A stretch of 64,000 nt of DNA from Hysterangium stoloniferum (lineage: Eukaryota; Basidiomycota; Agaricomycetes; Hysterangiales; Hysterangiaceae), in the NCBI GenBank assembly GCA_015178975.1, contig WHVD01000081.1, forward strand, positions 186,001 to 250,000, written 5' to 3'. Under the pieces are notes generated by a model. That model saw only the letters and a list, made by a program, of their open reading frames with translations. It was not told where the DNA came from and did no database searches. Shown one piece after another: positions 1 through 11,444 of the stretch. The position numbers and the translations under genes are program-made. Position 1 is the stretch's first letter; each line of letters opens with the position of its first letter.

Positions 1-1
1 T

Positions 2-2246
2 GTCTGGCGATTAATGCACAATGAACTTCACACTCAGGTTCCTGCAGTAATGGCACTTCGTGTCCACCTCCCTGGGGAAACCACTGTCATTTTTGATGCT
101 GATCAGGGTCCTGCTGAGGCTTTACAAAGGGCAGAGTGTACTGGCACAACTTTAATGGCTTATTTTGAAGCTAATGCCAAGGATCTCATTGGCTACAATG
201 GTCACCGTGCCAGGGACACATTGTATATGGATTTTCCCGAGTATTTTACATTTGTAGCTAGGACTAAATCATGGAAGCCACATCAAAGTGGTTTTTCCAT
301 AGGACACATCCATTTTGTCAATGCTGCCTGTGGTGAAAGATTCCACCTCCGTACATTGCTCACTGTTGTCCAAGGTGCCACCTCATTTGAAAATCTAAGG
401 ACCTTTCAGGGTGAGACCCATCCCACATTTCAACAAGCCTGTGTTGCATGTGGTTTGCTTGAAGATGATCACCAGTGGAACATATGCCTCAGAGAAGCCA
501 GTCGCATACAGCCTGGCCTTCAACTTCGCAGGTTGTTCATCATCATTTTGACCATGTCCTCCCCTGCACAACCTCAAGAACTCTGGGATGAGTTCAAAGA
601 ATTTATCTGTGATGATTTGGACTGGATCCTGAGGGTTACATATAACATTGACAATGCAGCACCTCACACAATTTATGACGTTGGTCTCTATCAGATTGAT
701 AAAATCATCCACTGTTCTGGAAAGTCTCTTTCACTCTATCCAACCATGCCACAAATCACTGAGAATTGGGATCAGTTCATTGGCAATCGTCTCATTAGGG
801 AGCAGAAGAATTATAATCTTGATCATGAGCATGCCAGTGCCCAAGCCAATCTTGAAACATTCAATCCTGAACAACAAGTGGCTTTTGACACTATCATCAA
901 GGCAGTTGATGAGAAGCAGGAGGGCAAAATGTTCTTTGTAAATGGCCCAGGTGGCACTGGCAAGTCCTTTGTATGGAATACTCTTGCACATGCATGTCAT
1001 GCCAAAGGCTACATTGTCCTTTGTGTCGCCTCATCTGGAATTGCATCCATGATTCTGAAAGGTGATTGCACCTCTCATAGCATGTTTGCAATTCCTGTTC
1101 CCTGTGAGAAGAACTCCTCATGTCACATCAAAAAGGGCTCAGAAAAGGCAGAGCTCATGAAGTAAGTACGCCTCATCATCTGGGATGAAGTTCCAATGCA
1201 GTCGCATTTCATATGTGAGGCAGTCGACAGAACTCTAAGGGATGTATTAGACAAAGATGCTCTCCCCTTTGGAGGCAATCCTGTTGCCTGGGGAGGTGAC
1301 TTCCAGCAGACTTTGCCTGTTGTACAGCATGCCTCTAAAGAACAGATTATTGGTGAATATATTCAAAAATCTCAACTCTGGAACCATGTCAAGGTAATTT
1401 TCTTGAAAAAGAATATGCGGGTTTGATCAGCATGATCCGCACAGTGATCAGTTTGCTCAGTGGCTCTTAGATGTAGGCCATGGAAAGGATTTGCCTTTGG
1501 ATCATACAATGGATATCCCTCCTCATATGATCTATGGTCCAGAAATGTCTGATCTAATTGCTGAGATATATCCAGACATCCATGTGGATGGAGACCAAAG
1601 AGATTGGCAAGATGGAGACTTCTTAGACCATGCTATTCTGTGTCCTAGGAATTCAGATGTGGAAGAAATTAATTCAGAACTTCTGAATAGATTCCCTGGA
1701 GTGAGTCGTGTCTACCACAGTGCTGACACTTCAGAGGGTGACATGGAGGCAGAAGTCTATCCTGTGGAATATTTAAATAGTCTCAACTTTGGTGGAATTT
1801 CACCAAGTCGACTTGAGATGAAGCCAGGAGTACCTTTAATGCTACTACAGAACATAGATCCACAGATGGGACTTTTCAATGGTACAAAATTGCAACTACT
1901 CAAAATGGAAAATCATTTGCTTTTGGTGCGGATCTTAACTGGACCATGTGCTGGGGAAGAGGCATTTATTTCAAGGATTAAAATCATTACAAATGATGAT
2001 GAACTCCCTTTTAAACTTCATCGGGTTCAGTTTCCAGTACGACTGGCATTTGCAATGACAATTAACAAGTCACAGGGACAATCTTTGAAATTAGTAGGAT
2101 TAGATTTGAGAACGGCTGTGTTTGGACATGGGCAATTGTATGTAGGACTTTCAAGGGGAAGAAGTTGGAATAGGGTTACAATATTATTAGAGAAGGAGTC
2201 AAAGAGAACTGCAAATATAGTGTACAAAGATGTATTATTAGATTGA
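2..2246 (+). pseudogene. Helitron RepHel helicase, C-terminal part, broken
   Basis: PIF1-like SF1 helicase domain of a Helitron replication protein; the reading frame is already open at base 2, so the Rep half lies outside the window. Counting from the ATG at 14, Walker A GPGGTGKS is at residues 311-318, IIWDEVPM (motif II) is at about 1180, GGDFQQTLPVV (motif III) at about 1290, and INKSQGQS and YVGLSRGRS (motifs V/VI) near the end. Two lesions are visible. An in-frame TAA at 1163-1165 falls immediately before the motif II strand, where CAA would keep the frame. A one-base frameshift at about 1421 moves the frame from the 1196-1426 segment to the 1422-2246 segment. In the family this enzyme unwinds DNA for rolling-circle transposition in the nucleus; this copy is dead unless suppressed. 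Identification is very secure. Confidence 0.93.
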
Positions 2247-2352
2247 GAATTTGATATATTTTGATTGTTTTTTTCCTGACAATGATTCTATTAGATAGTT
2301 AAGAGTTGTGGATGCGAGGGGTTTGCATAGCAAAGTGTTGACACGGGGGGGT

Positions 2353-2427
2353 TTGGGGGGCTTCGCCCCCCAACAAGCTGGAGCCCGCAGCGAAGTTGTG
2401 GGGCCGGTCACAAAGCAACCGCCCCAC
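2353..2427 (+). other. GC-rich hairpins, probable Helitron 3' end
   Basis: Just after the helicase stop there are two stem-loops. The first, at 2353-2373, has a 9-bp stem of G6/C6 flanked by AT pairs and a TTC loop. The second, at 2398-2427, pairs GTGGGG with CCCCAC and CGGT with ACCG, with one bulged C. Helitrons end in a short hairpin a few bases before a CTRR terminus, so this position fits a 3' end. I cannot fix the exact CTRR boundary. A related sequence lies at 53,868-53,945. Confidence 0.5.
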
Positions 2428-2515
2428 AGCGTAGCAAGGGTTCCTAAGCTTGTCCAATAAAGTAAAGTTGTACAGTGGGTGGTGGGCGTTTTTAGGCACC
2501 GCAGGCGTCCCAATG

Positions 2516-2572
2516 TGTGAGGGCACGGAGCACCCAAATTCTTCCCCAATTTGTGAGGGCATGGAGCACCCG
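2516..2572 (+). repeat. Two-copy 36-bp direct repeat
   Basis: The phrase TGTGAGGGCACGGAGCACCC recurs 36 bp later with one C/T difference. It lies between the Helitron end and the minisatellites and has no coding signal. Confidence 0.6.
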
Positions 2573-2594
2573 AAGGCTGAGTGTGTGACTAATA

Positions 2595-2815
2595 TTGATG
2601 CCCAAAGGTCCTTATTACTCAGCGCGGGAGCAAATGCGGAGGCTTTTTGGCATTCGTGGGGGTATTTCTGCATTCGTGGGAGTATTTTTAGTGCCGCAGG
2701 AGTATTCTGTGACTAACGCGGAAGTATTTTGTGATGCACGGAAGTATTTATACATGCGTGGGAGTATTATATCAAGTGCGCGGAGGTATTTTGCAATGCG
2801 TCGGGAGTATTGTTA
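2595..2815 (+). pseudogene. Gene fragment shared with 55.6 kb, grading into GTATT repeats
   Basis: About 80 nt from 2,630 match the minus strand at 55.58-55.69 kb without gaps, in the same reading frame: here EQMRRLFGIRGGISAF, there EQIRSLFGISGSISAL, with similar sequence continuing to P(Q/R)EYS. The rest of the block is a degenerate tandem of about 25-30 bp units built on GCGTGGGAGTATT. Gap-free alignment in one frame suggests a formerly coding exon, later carried to both places; both copies lie near Helitrons. Function unknown. The ORF running on into the 15-bp array is a product of the repeat, not a protein I would trust. Confidence 0.4.
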
Positions 2816-2817
2816 TA

Positions 2818-3062
2818 CTCCATCCACCGCGCACCCATCCACCGCGCACCCATCCACCCGCACCCATCCACCGCGCACCCATCCACCCGCACCCATCCAC
2901 CGCGCACCCATCCACTGCGCACCCATCCACCGCGCACCCATCCACCGCGCACCCATCCACCGCACACCCATCCACCGCGCACCCATCCACCGCGCACCCA
3001 TCCACCCGCACCCATCCACCGCGTACCCATCCACCCGCACCCATCCACTGCGCACCCACTCC
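2818..3062 (+). repeat. 14/15-bp GC-rich minisatellite
   Basis: About 16 tandem units of CCATCCACCGCGCAC (15 bp), mixed with 14-bp units CCATCCACCCGCAC. The 15-bp unit is a multiple of three, so every frame on both strands stays open in stretches (HPSTA, IHRAP, PPRTH and their complements). The 14-bp units shift the frame, which argues against coding. Confidence 0.95.
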
Positions 3063-3084
3063 CATTCACGGTGCACCCTCTCTC

Positions 3085-3950
3085 TTTCCTCCAGGTGATG
3101 TGTGTACTCTTTCCTTCTCCCACCGTCTTGCACTAATCCACCTCCTCTCTCTTTCCTCTAGCGAGTGTGTGTACCTTTTCCTTCTCTCTCCGTCCTCCTC
3201 TGATTGACCTCTTCTCTCTTTCTTCCAGCCGGTGTGTGTACCATTTCCTCTCTTTCTTTGTCCTCTGATCATCCTCCTCTCTTTCCTCCAGGTGCATGTA
3301 CCATTTCCTTCTCTCTCCATCTCTCATCGGGGCCCTCTCTCTTTCCTCCAGCCGGTGCATCTACCATTTACTTCTTCCTCTGTCCTGCGCTGATTTCCTC
3401 CTCTCTCTTTCCTCCAGCCGGTGCGTCTACCATTTCCTTCTTCCTCTGTCCTGCGCTGATTTTCCTCCTCTCTCTTTCCTCCAGCCGGTGCGCGTTCCAT
3501 TTCCCTATCTCTGTCCTCTTCTGATTGGCCCCCTCTCTTTCCTCCAGCCATTGTGCATTCCCTTTTCCCTCTCTCTTTGTCATCCTCTGATTGTCCCCCT
3601 CTCTTTCCTGTGCATTCCCTTTCCTTCTCTCTGTCCTCTTCTGATCGGCCCCTCTCTTTCCTGCAGCCGGTGCACGTTCCATTTCCCTCTCTCAGTCCTC
3701 TTCTGATTGGCCCCATCTCTTTCCTCCAGCCAGTGTGCATTCCCTCTCCCCTCTCTTTGTGCTCCTGATTGTCCCCCTCTTTCCTCCAGCCGGTGTGTGT
3801 TCCCTTTCCCTCTCTGTCCTCTTCTGATTGGCCCCCCTCTCTTTCCTCCAGCCGGTGCATGTACTGCTCCTTCTCCCTCTGTCCTCCTCTCTCTTTCCTC
3901 CAGCCGCTGCATGTACCATTTCCTTCTCTCTTCGTCCCCCTCTAATTGGC
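3085..3950 (+). repeat. Polypyrimidine 60-67 bp minisatellite with CAG at each unit
   Basis: About 13 degenerate units, each with TTTCCTCCAG followed by CCGGTG and a C/T-rich stretch ending near CTGATTGG. The first eight TTTCCTCCAG starts are at 3085, 3152, 3219, 3282, 3342, 3408, 3475 and about 3538. Each unit therefore looks like a fungal 3' splice site (polypyrimidine tract plus CAG). Unit lengths are not multiples of three, so the many overlapping ORFs on both strands are artefacts. Confidence 0.93.
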
Positions 3951-4652
3951 TGATCATGCACCCACTGTGGATGGTGGTCACATCTTGGGCACCGACGCGG
4001 CTGATCACGCACCCGCTGTGGATCACAGTAACATCTTGGGCATCAATGCGGCTGATCGCCCACCCGCTGTGGACCACGGTAGCCTTGGGGGCACTGACAC
4101 AGATCCCGACTCTACCCCACGTATCTCATGGGAAGACAAGGGAAAGGGAGTCAAACTTAGAGAGTATGGCCCCCTCATGCCCGATGGATCACTGTTCATG
4201 GGATCATTCACCCAGCGCATTGGGCAAGGCCGTCGTTTAATTAATGCCATCTGACCTCATTTGAGCAGGACCCAATGCTGGGACGTTCCATCCCCACATC
4301 ATTCCCAAGGTGAATACCACCTTCCGCCCCAAGTCACAAACTGCCGGTCATCATATTGTGCATGTGGATGATGGGAACATCAAAAGCGCTGATGAGCATC
4401 CGGACTATACCCCACGGATCTCGTGGGAAGACAAGGTGAACGGGGTTGATCTTAGAGAATATGGGCCCTCATGCTGGGTGGATCACTATTGACGGGATCA
4501 TTCGCCCAGCGCATTGTGTGTGCAAGGTTTTTCCGACATCGTTTAATTAATGTCATCAGATAGTTACTGGACTTAATTTAAGCAGGACGCAACGATGAAC
4601 GTTCCATCCCCACATCAGTCCCAACACAAATACCACCATCCACCCCAAGTCA
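3946..4652 (+). pseudogene. 51-bp repeat exon plus two tandem copies of its 3' exon
   Basis: Three copies of a 51-bp unit (ADHAPTVDGG-type, 17 residues) run into a block coding STPRISWEDKGKGVKLREYG. This matches the gene at 23.76-24.50 kb. The block, with its following intron and the exon ending KSQTAG, occurs at about 4,112-4,345 and again, more decayed, at about 4,410-4,652. The second copy stops after SCWVDHY at 4,492. The intron between GIGQG-type sequence and GPNAG has a TTTGAGCAG acceptor. No upstream membrane segment is present here, so this is a 5'-truncated, tandemly duplicated relic. Function unknown. Confidence 0.6.
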
Positions 4653-4659
4653 CAAACTG

Positions 4660-5160
4660 TTAGTGATGATGGATCTGAGTATACGGTACCGGGTTCATAT
4701 CAGTTATTTTTACTTTTCATCATCTATTACTCAACTATCCTACTATTTACAGAATTTTCCTTCAAGGCGGCCGACGACGATGAAGCCACTGATCAGAAAG
4801 TGTTGCCGGTACGAGCACGCAGACAGACCTGTCTCCAGCATTTGGTTCGTACACTTCGTTCCTTTGTGCAGATCTATAAAAACTGATAAAAATCAGCGAT
4901 ACTTGCAGATATTCCTGTGACAGTGTTGCTCCCGGTTGTCCCATTCGTTCACCATGTTGTGTCTTGCCAACTCAACCCCCGACACAAATGGACAGCGAAG
5001 GGATCAATAATCATGGATCCGGACCAGGTAGTGACTCCTTTATCCCAATGTGGTATTGAGAGAATTAATATGTTGTGAAAATATAGAAGTCTATGCAGAG
5101 ACGTCGTATAGGGGCATCTGGGGGGGTTCATCTCAGTACGTTCCACCACTTGTTTCTCTC
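4660..5160. other. No recognisable feature
   Basis: Ordinary-composition sequence. Short ORFs (at most 85 codons) on both strands have no recognisable domain. Confidence 0.5.
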
Positions 5161-5189
5161 ATACATCCTTAACTTTCATTAAATTCAGG

Positions 5190-5880
5190 ATCTGCCCTCA
5201 CGCGACGGTACTGGGCACGGTGCGCTTGCCGGACGAGCTTATGAGCAGTCCGGATCCTGTGCCGAGGCCAAAGTCTTCACCTCCTGACTTCCCTGAATTC
5301 AAATATCAAGAAATACCTCGTTAGTTGTGACTTATTTTAATACCACAAGAAACACAAAACTGACGACCGCGGATGCAGCCCCTAAAGTAACACCAAGCAC
5401 AAGGTCTCCAACCGATGGCCATCCCAGACGTCCTTACCGGGACGAAGCCGAATCCTATGGGTCGTCCGCATTCTTCAGGTTGCAGTTAGACAAGTACGAT
5501 TTCGTTTCATTAATTTTGGCGATTATACTCACCTGTTATCATCTAGGAAAGTGGCGGATGCCTCAGTGCGACAGCACTTATGCCTGACCTTGGGTGGCAA
5601 CAAATCGGAAGCCAGTCCCGCATGTCCAACAATCCACCGCAACGTTCGGCAAAGACACTTGGCGGAACTCTATTTGCTCGGATGGAACCATTGCCTCCAG
5701 GTCTGCCTCCACCAAAATGTAACCGAGGGCGGGAAAAGAAGTAAGCGGATTAAGCAGCGGACAGTAGTATTGGCAGAGCCCAGTCAGACTTCTTTCTTTT
5801 CCAGTTCTCCTTCTCCTTCTTCTTTTCAGCGGCTTGGTGCAACGGGGCATCCACGCAAGGCCTCAATGTGATTAAAAACA
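5190..5880 (+). other. Possible decayed spliced gene
   Basis: Several segments resemble exons with canonical fungal borders. One begins after AAATTCAG at 5,190 and can be read as LPDELMSSPDPVPRP. A second ends near TTCTTCAG at 5,479. A third begins after ATCATCTAG at about 5,549 and reads MSNNPPQRSAKTLGGT up to a GTAAGC donor at about 5,742. The frames cannot be joined with certainty and no family is recognised. Confidence 0.2.
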
Positions 5881-6299
5881 GTTTCAAATTCTGGATGAGG
5901 TTGTAAGTTCCACCGTTGCTGGTTTTGGAGAATGGCCAAATGAGAAATATGCAGATACGATCGAAACCAACCTGGACACATGAAACTGATTTTCCTGCAA
6001 ATATCGATTTTCTCCTCCTGTTTCACACAGGAGCCTTGGCTCCGCAGCATTTATGGAACTCTATTGAATATAGCGCTTTACGTTTTACAGACTAACATAA
6101 ATTCATTTGCATTACTTGCAGAAAACATTGATCAAATTAATATCAATGTTTCCATCGGGGTTAAAATGCTGCAGTGAGTCCACAGTTACACCATCGCGGA
6201 TCTGTCGTCTCAAAATTATTCGGCTATCAGAATATTAATTCGGAACCCGAAATCAAAATCTTTAGTGTTTGTTGGCGCCTCGAGCTAATAAGGGGCTCA

Positions 6300-6440
6300 T
6301 CGTCGTTAATTTCACAATCTCCAGAACCCGAAATTGCGCGCACGGCAGTGCGGACGGATAGCCCAATCTGCGCCCTTCACGACTTCCTGGTCTTTTGTCT
6401 CATGGTTTGACTTGATTGGGTGGGCTAATGCTTCACTTAT
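6300..6440 (+). repeat. Dispersed repeat, copy 1
   Basis: This block contains TCGTCGTTAATTTCACAAT, CGCACGGCAGTGCGG, CACGACTTCCTGG and GATTGGGTGGGCTAATGC. The same words recur at 10,085-10,120 and 10,437-10,530, but in swapped order, so the two halves were rearranged. The minus strand reads QEVV(K/E)G.DWAIR.HCRA in both places, hinting at a formerly coding or widely copied sequence. Confidence 0.6.
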
Positions 6441-6749
6441 TTTCTTCGTTTTATTTATAGGACAATGAGCGACGCCACAGCAATATTCTTTGGCTACGAC
6501 CCGTGCTAAACAAGAAAAGGAAAAGTCACACCGCAAAAAGTCCCCGTACAAGAACTGGGAATCAAGCCATTGTCTCTTTCCGTACCCCTTCGCTGCCTAC
6601 TTTACCGTTGTGCGGTTTTGAATCTCCTTCTACACTTTTTCCTTTGCTCTTGCCCATCACAATTAGTGTTCGTAAATCGTCTGCTAAGACCCCGATAAGG
6701 TCGTCTCGACTGCGCATAGAAAAGGAGACCCAGTAGGCCTTTTAATTCC

Positions 6750-7203
6750 AGTGGGGACCCGCTGGAGGCTTCAACGACAGTCCGGCGGAGACCCATCAAT
6801 GATTCGAGGAGTGGGAACAGGGCGTCTGTTACCGTACAAAATCTTGATGCGAAAGCTGTTGAGAAGATGAATTCTGCGGGAAAGACGTTAAGCTTGATGG
6901 AAGTGCCTATATGTAGTTGTGTAGAATCGATGGATGGTTTTGTTCTCATCAGTGGCTTTAATTGGCTTGACCAACTCGTTGCTTCGCTTTGTCTTCCTTC
7001 AGGACAACCAAAGAGCGCATTAATAGTCTCTTGTTTATATTTGGGCTCAAGAAGTTATGTCACTATGCCGTTGCCTTCCATCCTATCCTCCCTCCTGGGA
7101 ACAAAAATAAATGCACGGCGTATGCCGATTTACCCCATTTAGGCTGCTGGAAAATGAACCACGCTCCACTGAGATCGTACAAGCGATTATTAATTAATTA
7201 AGT
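6750..7203 (+). CDS. Hypothetical two-exon gene candidate
   Basis: Exon one (about 6,752-6,909) follows a TTTTAATTCCAG acceptor-like sequence and reads open as NSSGDPLEASTTVRRRPIND and on to SLMEVPI. An intron candidate runs from GTAGTTG at 6,910 to CTTCCTTCAG at about 7,002. Exon two reads RTTKERINSLLFIFGLKKLC onward to a TAA at about 7,199. No domain recognised and no start codon settled. The opposite strand also has a 115-codon ORF over part of exon one, so the strand is not certain. Confidence 0.25.
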
Positions 7204-7204
7204 T

Positions 7205-8350
7205 TTATAGCTCAAGTGAATGGTAGCTGAGTCCAATGAATGGGCTCTTGCCGACGACAATTTCTTTCTGAAGAGGTTGATGCTCCATTATATCTATCAC
7301 TAACAACGCAACGATGTGCAATTGTGCGGGAATGGGTGCCAAGTAATTATCCTCTCTGGTGGGCGTTTTGTTGTTTCTTTGCTTATTGTCAATGTTGCAT
7401 ATAACCCAAGTAAGAAACATCCACTAGTAATTGCACTAATGTGGTTTGTGGTTGGGATGAGCGTGTATGCCAGGGAATAAGCTGCCAGTGGACTACTGGA
7501 TCACAGAACGGGGGTGCAGATGGGTGGAGGTGGGGTGGGCCGAGCTTATGTCGATGAGTGGCACTGTTGTTACAGGGGATAGGGATAGTGATAATATGGA
7601 AAATATAGATAGTCATAAATATGCAAGAAAACGATTTTAAAGATTTTTGCTGAAAAGATGGCATAAATGAGGTCGCTCAGATCATGATGTCCATGTAAAT
7701 GAAATAGGTGTACAAGTTCTAACAAGGTCCAATTGTATAAACAACGGAGGATGAGCGCCCAGCCAAATGCACCTTGGCAGGAAGGAGAAGCTGGCATAAT
7801 TACTTTGTTCATCTGACTCCATCATAAGCCACCAGGCTCCAACCCCATGCTGGGATGGTTGAAAAATTGGTATACTACGAGCACGTCAGGAATAAAGTGC
7901 GAGTTTCTCACCACGAAGTTGACTCACTCTTCAAGATAAACTTGAGCACCTTCGCCTCGGCTGCTGAAACACCATAAGATTGGGTATTTCTTGTCAATAA
8001 ACATTCATCCGTAACAGTATCGCAGTGCTCGAAAGTCATTTTCAGGATATACTCCAGAGACAATTGGCACGTAATAGAGAGGATCACGGCGCCTGTTATC
8101 ACAGACCAGGTCGTGACGAGCATGTACCGATCAACAAGAAAGTGCTTCATTCATGGGTTCAGCAACTGGTATGTTAATCTTCTGTTTCGAGCATCGATTC
8201 CAATGTGTGGGACTTTTTGTTTGTTTAGTGCCGTGGTTTTGCAACGGGCCTAGAGCCGCCGCAGGGCTTACTAGATTCATCAGGGATCGAGCAAGGCATG
8301 TCCTACATTGAGAGAGAAGCCATGAGTAGCTGGCTCAAACCTGTTATTCG
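7205..8350. other. No assigned gene
   Basis: Only short ORFs are present. An 80-codon minus-strand ORF at 8,150-7,908 (hydrophobic N-terminal half, then charged) is the best of them, but nothing identifies it. Confidence 0.4.
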
Positions 8351-8353
8351 TCA

Positions 8354-8693
8354 TTGAACGGAAGTCGAAATCGGCCCCAGTTATCTTTGTGGTCTGGCAA
8401 TGGAGCGGATTGGGACGAAGCTACTGTACGGCACCAAGATCTCCATGTTGGTTGGGAAGTGCTTCTTCAGCACACGACGTGTGCAGGAGCACCAAAGGGG
8501 GGTTGTAAGGCTCATAGACACAGGCGAGGGGGAAAAGACAAGGAATAGGCTGTTGCTTGAAAAACAGCTAACAGTGGGACAAATGAGCACAATTGTTAAA
8601 GAAGGGGTGGATCTCTTGAGGCATGTTCGTTCTGGTAAACGCCATTTATTGCATGCTAAAATCATTTTAAAGGAGGCCTTCTTACCCGCATAA
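8354..8693 (+). other. Short ORFs of unknown status
   Basis: A 97-codon plus-strand ORF (8,400-8,693; MERIGTKLLYGTKISML onward) overlaps an antisense ORF of similar length. Neither shows a recognised motif or clear splice context. Confidence 0.15.
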
Positions 8694-8699
8694 AATCCG

Positions 8700-9830
8700 A
8701 TATCCGGGGAAATGGCTTCTCATAAATACGTATACCGCCTTTATATCTGGCCTTGGCACGAGCGAAGAAGCGAATATCGGCAGGGTCATAGTAGTGCTGG
8801 CGTATGTAATCGATATCATGGTGTTTATTGAGGATTCGCCAGCTAAAATGGTTCCCCGCAACTTCTTGGTGACTGCTATGCTGTTGCCTCGATATTCCTA
8901 TCACACCTTAGCGGATACCTCTAAGCACCCTTATACAATCCACCGTCCTGTTGGGGAATAAACTCTTTAAATTCATAAAGGATTATAAGGCTCTATCACT
9001 TGAGGGTCAATCCATACTCATAATGTTTGCATGGGGAGCCGTGCTAGTATGGGGAGAAATTGGAGGCACGGTTTGGTAAAAGTATGGGAAGAAACCGAAT
9101 ATCATTATCAGCCGTGTCGGCCTGAATAGGTGCCAGCTTTCCCGATCCCCTCTGCCTAAGTCCTGAGCCAGTCGACTGATCGTGTCTGAGGCATCCGGGC
9201 ATCAGGCTGACGGCTTTGCATAGAATTCCACAGAAAGGGTAACACAGCCTGCCACCAGGGTCACGCAGCATGGGAAAATATTCTTCTGCGTCGCCTTTGA
9301 TAAGGTATGTTGACGAGTTCGCGGCCATTGCCAAAGTCTAAGCCTTGCCAAACACTGCACCATGACGGCCTAACAAGAAACTTCACAACAGTCCCGTCGC
9401 AGTTACAGCACCTGCTCATAGTTGACAAAGTCCCAGAAGCTCGTTCGTTTACCCACTGTGTCTTGTCGAGACCCACGCAAGGTCGAGAGAAAGTGACTAA
9501 GAAAGAGATGCAACAAATACAACAAGACAAGAGGGTACGTGCATGCCATTTACTTTGAATATTTAGAGGAAGCATCACAGTTGCCGCAACTGTCCATGGA
9601 TGTCGACAACCAGAAGCTCTCTCGTTCGTCACTTCCACTGACGGGGATCATAAGCCTCGTCAACAGGATCCTGCACCCTGTCCTAAGACGCCAAAGCAAT
9701 CAGTCCCAGCGATATTCGAGGCGTTGTTGACGGCCCACCAAGTACCCCGTTACCACTGATGTAGTCTGTTGTAATGCCTCGACGTACAAGTTAGCTCGCA
9801 AGCAAAACCGGGTCAGTGATTTCACGACAA
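8700..9830. other. No assigned gene
   Basis: The 125-codon minus-strand ORF at 9,638-9,261 contains the peptide NERASG twice, from a degenerate internal duplication of about 165 bp. No family is recognised and there is no good splice or start context. Confidence 0.35.
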
Positions 9831-9871
9831 CGTGCGTGGAAATAGACATCGTCGCGGACTTTGAAGGGACA

Positions 9872-9905
9872 GGTTTGGGTTTGGGTTTGGGTTTGGGTTT
9901 GGGGA
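9872..9905 (+). repeat. (GGTTTG)5 microsatellite
   Basis: Five head-to-tail GGTTTG units followed by GGGGAGGTTGGGAGGTTGGG. G-rich on the plus strand. It is short, internal and not TTAGGG, so I do not call it telomeric. Confidence 0.9.
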
Positions 9906-10084
9906 GGTTGGGAGGTTGGGAGAGTAGGAGGACGTTGTCCAAGATGGAGCCTATCTACAATGCGACGAGCCTGAGAAGAGAGAGGGCATTGAATGTGGAT
10001 GGAAAGGGAATGAAATAAAAGTGGAAGAGGCTGAGCTTGATTTGGGAGCTCCCAAGTTGTTGCGTCAGGTTGACGGATGCTTCA

Positions 10085-10535
10085 TGGTTTGGCTTTGATT
10101 GGGTTGGCTAATGCTTCACTTCTTTTCCTCGATTTATTAACCGGACCATGAAAGACGGCACAACTGACAAAATTGGACCGAGCTAGAATAGAAAGGGCAG
10201 CGGATGCCCAAGACTCAGCCGCTGCGCAGTGGGGCTGTAGGGAAACGACTAAGGTTTCACTTCATACCATCGCATACATATATACGCGTGCGGGTGAAAA
10301 ATGTGCTCGTACGATGAAAGGGAAAATATAAGCGGGTGGTCTAGTCCGATATACGATCTGGTAGTGTTCCCGTGTTTTGGGGTATGAGCATTGCCAGTTT
10401 TTGTCACAACAACATTGTTCCTGTCGCCAATACGGGGGTTATCGTCGTTAATTTCACAATGAAATTGCATGCACGGCAGTGCGAGCGAATAGCCCAATCC
10501 CTGCCCTCCACGACTTCCTGGACTTTGCTGCGATG
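10085..10535 (+). repeat. Dispersed repeat, copy 2 (two rearranged parts)
   Basis: The part at 10,085-10,120 (GATTGGGTTGGCTAATGC) matches 6,412-6,432. The part at 10,437-10,530 (ATCGTCGTTAATTTCACAAT and CACGACTTCCTGG) matches 6,300-6,392. The order is reversed relative to copy 1. Confidence 0.6.
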
Positions 10536-11067
10536 CATGGAGAGGAGAGTTGGACGACGACCTTGAGTATTTTGATGCACGACGTACATTCGCTCTTCTG
10601 TCTGCTTGCGACTCTATTTGTCGGGACGAGAGAATGGTGACAAGTGACGAGTCAGCATCCATTTCGGAGTCGCTTAAAATTGAACTATACAAACGTAGGC
10701 AGCGTTACTACAGAAACAGCGCCCGTCACTACCCGGCTACCTTTCCCTTTCGCATTCTCGTACACACTTGCCTATCACGTCTCGATATCGATAAATAACG
10801 CTGGTAAAACCTCCCAAGGCCGTGTCTTTAACCACCTTGTTATGAATAATTCACGCAATTAATATACAAAGCGCATATACCCACCAAATCCGCTGATGGA
10901 TTGAAGGTACCCAATAATCATCAAGCGCATGTTTGACTAGGAATATAATTTTTTAATGTATGAGTTAATATATCTCCTAACGAAGGGCTTCCGCCGGGAT
11001 CACCCTCCCACCATACCATTTGATCACATGCAATGTCTGCCAATCTTTAGCCCCACCTGATGTCATG

Positions 11068-11439
11068 TCACAGGTTTAATGTATACCAAGTCAATTCACG
11101 ACCGATGCCATAGACCCTACGAAGGAATTTACTCGGTTTCCCAGATATAAACACCAATACATGTTTCTCGCCATTATACAGACTCCACACTTGAGCCATG
11201 TAGTTCGGCTGTTTCAGCCCTCCTGGCGATCCTCCACCATTTGATGGGTTCTCCAAGCCTCGTATAATTGCGACCAGTGTGACCACTGGTTGTGGAGAAA
11301 GAAGCGACGCTAAAAGTAGAGACGATGTCTCCATATTAAAACCACAATTCAAAAACCTGGGGCAAATAAAGAATTTGATCACCGAGACGTCCGAAAATCG
11401 GCTCAAATACCATACACGAGTCACGTACCACAGCCCACG
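11068..11439 (-). pseudogene. Membrane-protein gene fragment, cut by gypsy insertion
   Basis: Minus-strand 118-codon frame including TRVWYLSRFSD, LNCGFNMETSSLLLA and EKHVLVFISG. The same sequence is on the plus strand at 22,950-23,160, about 90 percent identical in the shared parts; this copy carries an extra middle stretch (LLSPQPVVTL to GGLKQPN) that the other lacks. The phrase QVWSLYNGEKHVLVFI resembles the (R)xWALYxxxxxxLxFL helix of DUF6533-type proteins, but I treat that as a guess. Before the gypsy arrived this lay directly after the minus-strand gene now at 21,351-22,286. Confidence 0.45.
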
Positions 11440-11444
11440 GTCTC

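Noticed and set aside
2818..3062. CRISPR-like array
   Set aside because: Units are contiguous with no unique spacers, in a eukaryotic repeat context.
2595..4077. Many long overlapping ORFs on both strands (up to 178 codons)
   Set aside because: They are produced by 15-bp and 60-67 bp tandem repeats with no stop in several frames; unit length changes break any one frame, and the peptides are pure repeats.
9872..9905. Internal telomere repeat
   Set aside because: The unit is GGTTTG, not TTAGGG, only five copies, within ordinary sequence.
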